Of a stretch of 31,960 bases of DNA, positions 23,281 to 30,439 are shown piece by piece. This DNA is from an uncultured Clostridia bacterium (lineage in GTDB: Bacteria > Bacillota > Clostridia > Christensenellales > Aristaeellaceae), in the NCBI GenBank assembly GCA_937934775.1, contig CALGYL010000025.1, positions 1-31,960 of the forward strand, in the 5' to 3' direction. Both the position numbers and the translations under genes were made by a program. The notes beneath the pieces were generated by a model. That model saw only the letters and a program-made list of their open reading frames with translations. It made no database searches and was not told the DNA's origin. Position 1 is the stretch's first letter. Each line of letters begins with the position of its first letter.

Positions 23281-23310
23281 TTGCCTGTCTCCGGGAGATT
23301 CCCGTATAAT
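23281..23310 (+). promoter_or_regulatory. promoter and candidate operator of the GH31 gene
   Basis: TTGCCT (23281-23286) and a perfect TATAAT (23305-23310) are 18 bases apart. Filling the spacer is the palindrome CGGGA-GAT-TCCCG (23292-23304), well placed for a repressor to block RNA polymerase. The promoter is back-to-back with that of the sugar importer. Confidence 0.55.
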
Positions 23311-23330
23311 GAAGCCGTGGAGGGATGACC

Positions 23331-25544
23331 ATGAAATTTAAAAAAGGGCATTGGCTGGTAAAACCGTTTGTGCAGCCGCTGTACGCGGCGGAGTGCTTCC
23401 GCGTCCGGCGTGAGGGAGATGAGGTGGAACTGCTTCTTCCCGGCCAGAAAGTGGGCGGGCGGCAGGATACGATGGGACCGGCGTTGACGGTCCGTCTTTC
23501 GTCTCCGATGGAGGGCGTGGTCAAGGTGACCATGACCCACTTTGCGGGCGTCGCCCAGAAGACCCCCGAATTCGCGCTCATGGGCGGGAACGCCCAGGTG
23601 CACATCGAGGAAGACGACGAAACGCTTTTCTACCGCTCCGGCCGCATGGAGGCGCGGGTCTCCACGAAAAAAGGCGCCTGGGGCATCGAATACCGATATG
23701 ACGGGCGGTATCTGACCTCCACCGGCTTCCGGGGGATGGCCCACTTTACCGACCAGAAGACCGGCAAGGGCTACATCCAGGAGGCGCTGGAACTGTCGGT
23801 GGGCGAATGCGTGTACGGTCTGGGTGAGCGCTTCACCCCCTTCGTCCGCAATGGCCAGGTTGTGGAGATCTGGAACGAGGACGGCGGCGCCAACAGCGAG
23901 CTGGCCTACAAAAACGTGCCCTTCTACCTGACCAGCCGCGGCTACGGCGTGTTCGTGGACGAGCCGGGCGACGTGGCCTTTGAAGTGGGCAGCGAGAACG
24001 TGGGCCGCGTACAGTTCGCGCTGGAGGGCGAAACCCTCAGCTACTGCGTGATCGGCGGCCAGGACGCGAAAGACGCGCTGACACGCTACGTGGCGCTGAC
24101 CGGAAAGCCCGCGCTGCCGCCCGCCTGGTCGATGGGCCTGTGGCTGTCCACGTCCTTCACCACCGATTACGACGAAAAGACGGTTCTGTCCTTTGTCGAG
24201 GGCATGGCGGAGCGCAATCTGCCGCTTTCGGTGTTCCATTTTGACTGCGGCTGGATGCAGTCCTTCCGCTGGTGCGACTTCCAGTGGGATACCGACGTGT
24301 TCCCCGATCCGGAAGGGCTTTTGAAGAAGATCCACGACCGCGGTCTGCGCGTATGCGTCTGGATTAACCCCTACATCGCCCAGGACAGCCCGCTGTTCCG
24401 GGAGGGACGGGAGAAGGGCTATCTGGTCAAAAAGACCGATGGCAGCGTGTGGCAGACCGACCTCTGGCAGGCGGGCATGGGCATGGTGGACTTCACCAAC
24501 CCCGGCGCGTGGACCTGGTACCAGTCGAAGCTGAAACGGCTTCTCGATCAGGGCGTGGACTGCTTCAAGACCGATTTCGGTGAGCGCATTCCGGTGCAGG
24601 GCATCGCCTGGAACGACGGCAGCGATCCGGTGCGCATGCACAACTACTACACGCTGCTCTACAACCGCTGCGTGTTCTCCCTCCTGGAGGAAGTGCGGGG
24701 CAAGGGCGACGCGGTGGTGTTCGCGCGCTCTTCCGAGGCCGGCGGTCAGCAGATGCCGGTGCACTGGGGCGGCGACAATTTCGCCACCTACGCCTCGATG
24801 GCCGAGACGCTGCGGGCCGGGCTGTCACTGGCGGCATCAGGCTTCGGCTTCTGGAGCCACGACATCTCCGGCTTTGAGGATACCGCCCCGGCGGATGTCT
24901 ACAAGCGCTGGTGCGCGTTTGGCCTTCTGTCCTCCCACAGCCGCCTGCACGGTTCCCGCAGCTACCGCGTGCCCTGGCTGTTTGACGAGGAAGCGGTGGA
25001 CGTATTGCGCTTCTTCACCCACCTCAAGTGCCGTCTGATGCCCTACCTCTACCAGAAGGCTGTGGAGGCCCACGAGCAGGGCGTCCCGGTCATGCGGCCC
25101 ATGTTCCTGGAATTCCCGGATGACCCGGCCTGCGATCATCTGGACAGGCAGTACATGCTGGGCGAGAGCCTGCTGGTGGCGCCGGTCTTCCGCGAGGACG
25201 GCGTGGTGGACTACTACCTGCCGGAGGGCGTGTGGACGAACCTTCTGGACAACTCCACCCGCGATGGTGGTAAGTGGTTCCGCGATCAGTGCGATTTCTT
25301 CCAGCTGCCGCTTTGGGTGAAGGAAAACACGCTCCTGCCGGTCGGCCCGGTGGACGACCAGCCGGTCTACGACTATTCGAAGGGTGTGACGCTTCGGGCC
25401 TACCAGATCACGGAAGGCACGGCCATCACCATCCCCGACCCGGCCGGGAAGCCCGCGGCAACCGCCACGGCTCGGCGCCTGGAGGGCGAGGTTTGCGTTA
25501 CGGCGTCGCCGGAGCTGGACTACACGATCGAAGTGATCGAATAA
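23331..25544 (+). CDS. glycoside hydrolase family 31 enzyme, alpha-xylosidase (YicI-like)
   Basis: A 737-residue GH31 protein. The nucleophile is D415 in FKTDFGERIP and the acid/base is D482 in WGGDNFATY, nearly the same numbering as E. coli YicI (416 and 482). The N-terminal beta-sandwich precedes the barrel, which begins near PPAWSMGLWLSTSF. The motifs VFHFDCGWMQ, WCDFQWDTDVFPDP and SHDISGFE are of the YicI type. YicI has Cys-Phe at its subsite -1 positions 307-308; here this reads C306-G307, so preference for alpha-xylosides is likely but not certain. No signal peptide, so it acts on imported oligosaccharides in the cytoplasm. ATG 23331 is chosen over 23325 because GGAGGG ends at 23324. 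The divergent sugar importer may feed it. Confidence 0.9.
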   Translation: MKFKKGHWLVKPFVQPLYAAECFRVRREGDEVELLLPGQKVGGRQDTMGPALTVRLSSPMEGVVKVTMTHFAGVAQKTPEFALMGGNAQVHIEEDDETLFYRSGRMEARVSTKKGAWGIEYRYDGRYLTSTGFRGMAHFTDQKTGKGYIQEALELSVGECVYGLGERFTPFVRNGQVVEIWNEDGGANSELAYKNVPFYLTSRGYGVFVDEPGDVAFEVGSENVGRVQFALEGETLSYCVIGGQDAKDALTRYVALTGKPALPPAWSMGLWLSTSFTTDYDEKTVLSFVEGMAERNLPLSVFHFDCGWMQSFRWCDFQWDTDVFPDPEGLLKKIHDRGLRVCVWINPYIAQDSPLFREGREKGYLVKKTDGSVWQTDLWQAGMGMVDFTNPGAWTWYQSKLKRLLDQGVDCFKTDFGERIPVQGIAWNDGSDPVRMHNYYTLLYNRCVFSLLEEVRGKGDAVVFARSSEAGGQQMPVHWGGDNFATYASMAETLRAGLSLAASGFGFWSHDISGFEDTAPADVYKRWCAFGLLSSHSRLHGSRSYRVPWLFDEEAVDVLRFFTHLKCRLMPYLYQKAVEAHEQGVPVMRPMFLEFPDDPACDHLDRQYMLGESLLVAPVFREDGVVDYYLPEGVWTNLLDNSTRDGGKWFRDQCDFFQLPLWVKENTLLPVGPVDDQPVYDYSKGVTLRAYQITEGTAITIPDPAGKPAATATARRLEGEVCVTASPELDYTIEVIE

Positions 25545-25585
25545 ACGGCACTTCCTGCGGGGCTTTCGCGCGAATGAAAAACCGA

Positions 25586-25630
25586 ACAAGAAACCGACCT
25601 TCTGTGTGCTCACAAAGGTCGGTTTCTTGT
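25586..25630. terminator. long hairpin between convergent GH31 and ferritin genes
   Basis: ACAAGAAACCGACCTT (25586-25601) pairs perfectly over 16 bp with AAGGTCGGTTTCTTGT (25615-25630). An inner TGTG-TGCT-CACA extends the stem past a one-base bulge. It lacks a long T-run but lies between convergent genes, so a bidirectional terminator is the simplest reading. Confidence 0.7.
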
Positions 25631-25722
25631 ACAAATTGCTTAAAAAATGGTTGGCGCGACAACCGCTCGTCCTTCGTATTGACACCATGAAGGCGCGCCC
25701 GCCGCCCGGAAGGAAGAACCAT

Positions 25723-26238
25723 TTATAGGATCAGCGACGGCGCGGCGTACACCCGGGTGCCCAGCTCGCTGTTGAGCATGTACAGGCTCTTGGGATCGGC
25801 GCCGAAGAGGTCAAATTTGCGGATCAGGTCGTCGGAATTCTTCTCTTCCTCGCCCTGTTCCTTGACGAACCAGTTGAGTACCTGCAACGTGCGGTAGTCC
25901 TGATGCTGGCTGGCCAGGGTATAGATCTTGTTGATGCTGTCGGTGATGAAGCGCTCGTGCTCCAGCGACGCCAGCAGCGGGGCCTTGAAGGAATCAAACG
26001 CCTGCGGTTCCGGCGCCTGGATGGCGTCAAAAGTCACGCATGCGCCCTCGTTCAGAAGGTACTTGCGGAACAGCAGCGCGTGGTCGCGCTCCTCCTGGGA
26101 CTGTACGAAGAACCAATTTTCAAAGCCGGCCAGATTGTTGTCGGCGTAATAGTTGGAAAACGCGAGATACAGGTAAGCGGAGTAGAATTCCTTATTGATT
26201 TGCTCAACCAATCGTTTTGCAATGTCGGGATGCAGCAT
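25723..26238 (-). CDS. ftnA: non-haem ferritin (FtnA type)
   Basis: A 171-residue four-helix ferritin. The diiron ferroxidase ligands are all visible: E17 (INKEFYSAYLYL), E50 and H53 (QEERDHA), E93 (SLEHERF) and the E127-Q128 with E130 cluster (FVKEQGEEE). Ferritins oxidise Fe(II) and store the mineral inside a 24-subunit shell, buffering iron and limiting oxidative damage. GAGGAGG lies about nine bases before the ATG. The gene is monocistronic, bounded by a long hairpin downstream and a divergent promoter region upstream. No clear Fur box was seen in the AT-rich upstream stretch at 26256-26280. Confidence 0.95.
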   Translation of the reverse strand: MLHPDIAKRLVEQINKEFYSAYLYLAFSNYYADNNLAGFENWFFVQSQEERDHALLFRKYLLNEGACVTFDAIQAPEPQAFDSFKAPLLASLEHERFITDSINKIYTLASQHQDYRTLQVLNWFVKEQGEEEKNSDDLIRKFDLFGADPKSLYMLNSELGTRVYAAPSLIL

Positions 26239-26391
26239 TTTTGCGTTCCTCCTCGTCTATAATTCGTATAAAATATATACCCGGGAAAGCGCCTTTTAAA
26301 CACAATGGGCCGTTCACCCGATTTTAACGCGGACGGGGTCCTGAGAGGCGATGAAATTTACCGCTGCGGGCGTTTCCACTGGGCGCGGACG

Positions 26392-26400
26392 TGGTATAAT
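26392..26400 (+). promoter_or_regulatory. extended -10 promoter of the DUF2156/GNAT pair
   Basis: TGG followed by a perfect TATAAT (26395-26400), 60 bases before the start at 26460. The -35 region is weak (TTTCCA at 26373-26378, 16-base spacer). Confidence 0.55.
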
Positions 26401-26459
26401 ATCTGAAATAAAGTCGGTCGTCCGGCCGGCGAAGAACGAATCCGGAAAGGGAAAGTTAT

Positions 26460-27410
26460 ATGTCTATGGCGCAATCCATTCGAACCCAGGAAGAAGAGCC
26501 TGCGCGAAGACCGGAGGCGGCAGTCCTCCCGTTCCGCCCGATCTGCCTGTGCGACAAGCCCTGCTTTGACCGCGCAATGCGCGAACTGGACGAGACCATC
26601 TGCGACTGCTCCTTTGCAGTGCAATACATCTGGCGTGGCAAGTACCACACGGAGATTTGCCATCACGAAGGCGCGATTATGACGCGATTCAGCGCCGATG
26701 GCGAGCGGTTCTACGGCTACCCGGCGGGCGGCGGACTCAGGCAGTCCATCGAGGCGCTGGAGGCCCACTGCGAAGCCGCGGGGGAAACGCTCCGGCTGGG
26801 GCTTTTGTCCGAAAAAATGCGGACGAATCTCGAGACCGAACTGCCCGGCCGCTTTCAGTTTGAGGAAAAACGCGACTGCGCCGACTATCTGTACCAGGCG
26901 CAAAAGATGATCGACCTGCCTGGACAAAAGCTGCACGCCAAGCGCAACTTCATCAACCGCTTTCATGCCGCCTACGAGGGCCGCTGGGCGTTTGAACCCT
27001 TCGATCCGGAGAAGCTGGACGAACTGTACGAGTACGAGGCCCAGTGGTGCCGCGACAACCGCACCAGCGAAGGCGACCTTATGGCCGAGAATCAGGCGAT
27101 CGTAAGCCTACTGGAAAACGGGCGCGCGCTGAACGTGAAGGGCGGCCTTCTGCGGCTGGACGGCAAGGTGATCGGCTTTTCGCTGGGCACCTTTATTACG
27201 CCGGAGATATTCTGCGTCCACATTGAAAAGGCCGACTGGATGATCCCCGGCGCGTATCAGGTGCTGACCAACGAGGTCGCCAAGGCCTATTGCGAGGGCA
27301 TCCAGCGGATCAACCGGGAGGACGACATGGGCATCGAGGGCCTGCGGAAGGCCAAAATGTCGTATCAGCCCGACGAGATCGCAATGAAGTACATCGCGGT
27401 CCGCGTGTGA
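26460..27410 (+). CDS. DUF2156 protein (phosphatidylglycerol lysyltransferase C-terminal-like, GNAT fold)
   Basis: A 316-residue soluble protein of the DUF2156 family, which shares its double-GNAT fold with the catalytic domain of MprF aminoacyl-lipid transferases. Diagnostic marks are YLYQAQKMIDLPGQKLHAKRNFINRF (around residues 140-165), GGLLRLDGKVIGFSLG, VHIEKAD and the late INREDDMGIEGLRKAKMSYQP. It has no membrane segments, so it is not itself an MprF. A possible tRNA-dependent or CoA-dependent acyl transfer to an amine is inferred from fold only. GGAAAGG lies ten bases before the ATG; ATG 26466 is an alternative start. Its stop overlaps the following GNAT gene, implying a joint function. 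Confidence 0.85.
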   Translation: MSMAQSIRTQEEEPARRPEAAVLPFRPICLCDKPCFDRAMRELDETICDCSFAVQYIWRGKYHTEICHHEGAIMTRFSADGERFYGYPAGGGLRQSIEALEAHCEAAGETLRLGLLSEKMRTNLETELPGRFQFEEKRDCADYLYQAQKMIDLPGQKLHAKRNFINRFHAAYEGRWAFEPFDPEKLDELYEYEAQWCRDNRTSEGDLMAENQAIVSLLENGRALNVKGGLLRLDGKVIGFSLGTFITPEIFCVHIEKADWMIPGAYQVLTNEVAKAYCEGIQRINREDDMGIEGLRKAKMSYQPDEIAMKYIAVRV

Positions 27411-28225
27411 AGGGCGTCCGTCTTTCGCGCCCGGAGGATCTGGGCGCGCTGAAGGAGATCTGGAACGCCTCGTTCCCCGGGGACGAGGCGTTTGCCGATT
27501 GGTTCCTGAAAACATCCTATCGCCCGGACAACGCGCTGGTTTGGACGGATGGGGAGAGTCCGGCGGCGATGCTGCACCTGATCCCGATGCACCTGCGCAT
27601 CGAGGGCCGGGACGTGCGGGCGGCTTACGTGTACGCGGTCGCCACATTGCCCCGCCACAGGGGACAGGGCATCGCGGCGGCGCTGCTTGAGGAAGCTGAA
27701 GCGCTGGAAAAAGCTCGCGGAACGGCGCTGCTCATGCTGGTGCCCCAGTCGGAATCGTTGTTTGAATACTACCGGCGGCTGGGATTCCAGGACGCGTTTT
27801 TTCGAACCCGCCGGGCGATCGAACCGGGCGCGGCGGCGATCCCGGCAGGTCTTGCGCTGGACGAAGATCCGGACGCGCGGGAACTGAATGCCTGCTTTGA
27901 ATCCGCGCTTGACGGTCGGGACCATGTGATGCGGACGATGGGCCATTGGGCCAAATCCCTGAGCTACCTGAAGGCACTGGGCGTCCGGCGGGATGGGCGC
28001 ATGACCGGCTACGCGGTGTACGATCCGGAAGGAACCGTGAGCGAGCTGATCGCCCTGGACCGGGAGAGCCGGATGGCGCTGGAGGCGGGCGCGCTCCCGC
28101 GCATGGGCGTGAAGGAAGCGACGGCCTTCGGCCCGGACGGCCCAGGCGAGCCCTATGGCATGGCCCGGGCTATAGCGCCGGGCGCCGAACCGCGAAACGG
28201 ATACGCGGGACTGATGCTGGACTGA
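27407..28225 (+). CDS. GNAT family N-acetyltransferase
   Basis: A 272-residue protein. The N-terminal half (about 1-135) is a GNAT domain. Motif A is LPRHRGQGIAAALLEEAE, which carries the acetyl-CoA pyrophosphate loop R-x-x-G-x-G/A, and motif B ends in YYRRLGFQ. The C-terminal half resembles the accessory domain of many Clostridial GNATs, ending near the conserved YGMARAI...GYAGLMLD. The start is GTG 27407, overlapping the DUF2156 stop as GTGA; no in-frame ATG lies near and there is no obvious ribosome binding site, so expression depends on translational coupling. Substrate unknown. Confidence 0.85.
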   Translation: MKGVRLSRPEDLGALKEIWNASFPGDEAFADWFLKTSYRPDNALVWTDGESPAAMLHLIPMHLRIEGRDVRAAYVYAVATLPRHRGQGIAAALLEEAEALEKARGTALLMLVPQSESLFEYYRRLGFQDAFFRTRRAIEPGAAAIPAGLALDEDPDARELNACFESALDGRDHVMRTMGHWAKSLSYLKALGVRRDGRMTGYAVYDPEGTVSELIALDRESRMALEAGALPRMGVKEATAFGPDGPGEPYGMARAIAPGAEPRNGYAGLMLD

Positions 28226-28245
28226 ACCCTTAATGAGCTGCTGAA

Positions 28246-28279
28246 GGCCGCCGCGTTTTTTATTCGCGGCGGCCATTTT
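28246..28279 (+). terminator. terminator after the DUF2156/GNAT operon
   Basis: GGCCGCCGCG (28246-28255) pairs perfectly with CGCGGCGGCC (28265-28274) around a nine-base T-rich loop, followed by ATTTTG. A second hairpin, GGCGGCT-GAAA-AGCCGCC (28313-28330), follows without a T-run. The rest of 28226-28488 holds only the next promoter. Confidence 0.7.
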
Positions 28280-28388
28280 GCGTTTGTGTGTCTGCCGGAC
28301 GGTGATCGCAGCGGCGGCTGAAAAGCCGCCCAGAGCTGCGCTTTCAGCGGCAGATTGTGCATTTTCATAGCGCGGCGCTCCGGCCGTG

Positions 28389-28436
28389 TTGATTCTCCGG
28401 ACATTATTTACTATAATATATATCATTAGAATGTCC
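28389..28436 (+). promoter_or_regulatory. promoter and spanning inverted repeat upstream of the GntR gene
   Basis: TTGATT (28389-28394) and TATAAT (28412-28417) are 17 bases apart, a good sigma-70-type promoter. Around it, GGACATT (28399-28405) and AATGTCC (28430-28436) are perfect inverted arms about 31 bases apart centre to centre. They bracket the -10 and start point. This is a candidate autoregulatory operator. Confidence 0.6.
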
Positions 28437-28489
28437 TGCCGGGGCCCTTGCCGTGAGGCATAGCGCCGGAAAGGCTGGAGGCGGGGATC

Positions 28490-29176
28490 ATGCTGGATCT
28501 GCCGGAGCGGAAACCCAGGGAATCAGCCAGTGAATACGCGCGACGCGTACTGGAATACAATATTGTCCACCTCAAATTGCTGCCGGGCGAGCAGCTGCAG
28601 GAAAAAGTGCTGGCCGAGCAGATCGGCGTCAGCCGAACGCCTGTGCGCGAAGCGATCCTGGAGCTGAAGCGGCGGCACATCCTGAACATCTATCCCCAAC
28701 GCGGCACTTTCGTTTCCTATCTGGAGGAGAAGCGCGGCGAGGACATCCGCTATCTGCGCTATGTGTTTGAATCCCAGTTGGCTGAGGAAGCCTGCTCGCT
28801 GCGCGACCCCGCGTTCATCCGTTTGCTGTCGGACAACATCCGCCTGCAAAAACTGTTCGCGGCTCAGGACCCTGACCGCTTCCTCCAGTATGATGACCAG
28901 TTTCACGAGGCGATTTACCGCGCCTTGGGCCGGGAGGACCTGTTTGCGATCATCAAAGAGCATTCGATCCACTTCGACCGGGTGCGCCTGCTCAGCTATC
29001 ATCTGAATACCTCCGAGGCGCTGGTGGGGGAGCATGAGGCCATTGCCCGCGCCATCGAGGCGGGGGACGCGACCGCCGCCCGGACGGTGTGTGAGCGGCA
29101 TCTTCAGCGCGCCGTCGCCGACCACGAGGCGCTCAAGGCACGCTATCCCCAGTATTACGCCCCCGATAAGGGCTGA
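28490..29176 (+). CDS. GntR family regulator, FadR/FCD subfamily
   Basis: A 228-residue regulator. The N-terminal winged helix (about 12-78) shows the GntR pattern LPGEQLQEKVLAEQIGVSRTPVREAILEL. The C-terminal all-helical FCD domain (about 85-215) has the ligand and metal-site residues of the DDQFHEAIYRALG, EHEAIARAIEAGD and ERHLQRAV segments. FCD regulators commonly respond to sugar acids or other carboxylates and usually repress. Immediately followed by 2-keto-3-deoxygluconate kinase and 6-phosphogluconate dehydrogenase genes, it is probably their local regulator with a sugar acid as inducer. GGAGG lies eight bases before the ATG. Confidence 0.92.
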   Translation: MLDLPERKPRESASEYARRVLEYNIVHLKLLPGEQLQEKVLAEQIGVSRTPVREAILELKRRHILNIYPQRGTFVSYLEEKRGEDIRYLRYVFESQLAEEACSLRDPAFIRLLSDNIRLQKLFAAQDPDRFLQYDDQFHEAIYRALGREDLFAIIKEHSIHFDRVRLLSYHLNTSEALVGEHEAIARAIEAGDATAARTVCERHLQRAVADHEALKARYPQYYAPDKG

Positions 29177-29224
29177 TTCCGGAAGAATAATCGGGAAAAA
29201 GGCGTCGCGCTTCAGGGCCCGGCA

Positions 29225-29253
29225 TTGACGGCAGGGCGCTGAAGTGTTATAGT
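29225..29253 (+). promoter_or_regulatory. promoter of the kdgK-gnd unit
   Basis: TTGACG (29225-29230) and TATAGT (29248-29253) have a 17-base spacer, and TGT precedes the -10. This is the best promoter in the window. Just downstream, TAATATATCA (29263-29272) resembles TAATATATATCA in the GntR promoter (28414-28425), suggesting a shared regulator site. Confidence 0.75.
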
Positions 29254-29291
29254 ATTGTCAAGTAATATATCACCAACGGGGGTCGAGTGGT

Positions 29292-30365
29292 ATGGAATTG
29301 AAGGCGGGCGCGAAGATCGCGCTGATTACCGTCACCAGCATGGGCGTGCGCATCGCGCCGGTGAACCGGGGCAGCGTGCATACGGCGAATCTTTTTGAAA
29401 TGCAGGCGACCAGCGCGGAAACCAACGTGCTGAACATCGCCGCCTCGCTGGGGCTTCCGGTACTGGCGCTGACCCGGTTTGTCAAAGACAGCCCGATCGC
29501 GCTGCTGATCAAAGGGGAGCTGCGCAGGCGCAACATCGCCTTCGAAGGGCCGGATGTGCCGCAGGGCGGGCCTTGGGGCTACCGGCATCAGTTCAACATT
29601 GCGGATTCCGGCTTCGGCGTCCGGGGCCCCCGGGTGCACAACGACCGGGCGGGGGAGGTGGGGCGGACGCTTTCCGCCGCTGATTACGACCTGGACCGCC
29701 TGTTTGACCGGGATGGCTGCCAGATTCTGCACCTGTCCGGGCTGGTCGCGGCGCTCTCCAGGGAATCCACGGCTTGCTGCCTGGAACTGGCGCACAGGGC
29801 CAAGGCTTCGGGTACCCGCGTGTCCTTTGACCTCAACTACCGCGCCTCTTTCTGGAAAGGCCGGGAGGCGGAGCTGCGCGGCGCGTTTTTCGAAATCGCG
29901 TCGCTTTCGGACATCCTGATTGGCAATGAGGAGGATTTCCAGCTGGCGCTGGGCATCGGCGGGCCGGAGGCGGGCGGCAGCGGCATTGGATGGAAAATCG
30001 AAGGCTTTCAAGGCATGATCGAGCGTGCCCGCGCCCTCTATCCCAATGCGAAGGTCTTTGCCACCACGCTCCGGGAGGTCTACAGCGCCAACTGCCACGG
30101 CTGGGGCGCGATCCTGTTGGCGGAGGGCGTGTGGCATGTGGAACCGCTGCGGGAGATCCAGATTCTGGATCGCATCGGTGGCGGCGATGGGTTTGTCGGC
30201 GGGCTGCTCTATGCGATCCTGAAGGGCTGGCCACCGGAGGACTGGCTCCGGTTCGGCTGGGCCGCCGGCGCGCTGGCCACCACGTCGCCCCAGGACTACG
30301 CCACCCCCGCCGACGAGCAGCAGGTGTGGAGCATCTATCAGGGCAACGCCCGAGTGATGCGCTAA
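29292..30365 (+). CDS. kdgK: 2-keto-3-deoxygluconate kinase (PfkB family)
   Basis: A 357-residue PfkB-type sugar kinase. The C-terminal signature is DRIGGGDGFVGGLLY, with the anion-hole glycines 296-298 and catalytic base D299; the GGGD form in place of the more usual GAGD is common in this KDG-kinase group. Other marks are SFDLNYRASFW and LIGNEEDFQLALG, both typical of KdgK. It phosphorylates 2-keto-3-deoxygluconate to KDPG, which an aldolase splits to pyruvate and glyceraldehyde-3-phosphate. It is used in breakdown of uronic acids, pectin or gluconate. Neighbours: a GntR/FCD regulator upstream and 6-phosphogluconate dehydrogenase 74 bases downstream. Fructokinase or another PfkB activity is less likely. 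Confidence 0.88.
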   Translation: MELKAGAKIALITVTSMGVRIAPVNRGSVHTANLFEMQATSAETNVLNIAASLGLPVLALTRFVKDSPIALLIKGELRRRNIAFEGPDVPQGGPWGYRHQFNIADSGFGVRGPRVHNDRAGEVGRTLSAADYDLDRLFDRDGCQILHLSGLVAALSRESTACCLELAHRAKASGTRVSFDLNYRASFWKGREAELRGAFFEIASLSDILIGNEEDFQLALGIGGPEAGGSGIGWKIEGFQGMIERARALYPNAKVFATTLREVYSANCHGWGAILLAEGVWHVEPLREIQILDRIGGGDGFVGGLLYAILKGWPPEDWLRFGWAAGALATTSPQDYATPADEQQVWSIYQGNARVMR

Positions 30366-30439
30366 TCATCCCCCTCGGGCTTTTCAGCGCGAGGGAATGG
30401 CTCGATGGTACGCAGAAGGATTTCACAGGAGGCGTCTGC

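Noticed and set aside
23247..24764. 505-residue open frame on the minus strand opposite the GH31 gene
   Set aside because: Shadow of the GH31 coding strand: His/Val/Gly-rich, no ribosome binding site and no recognisable motif.
29990..30439. Upstream in-frame extension of gnd
   Set aside because: It overlaps kdgK in another frame and its residues are arginine/histidine-rich without family similarity; ATG 30440 has a strong ribosome binding site and matches known Gnd starts.
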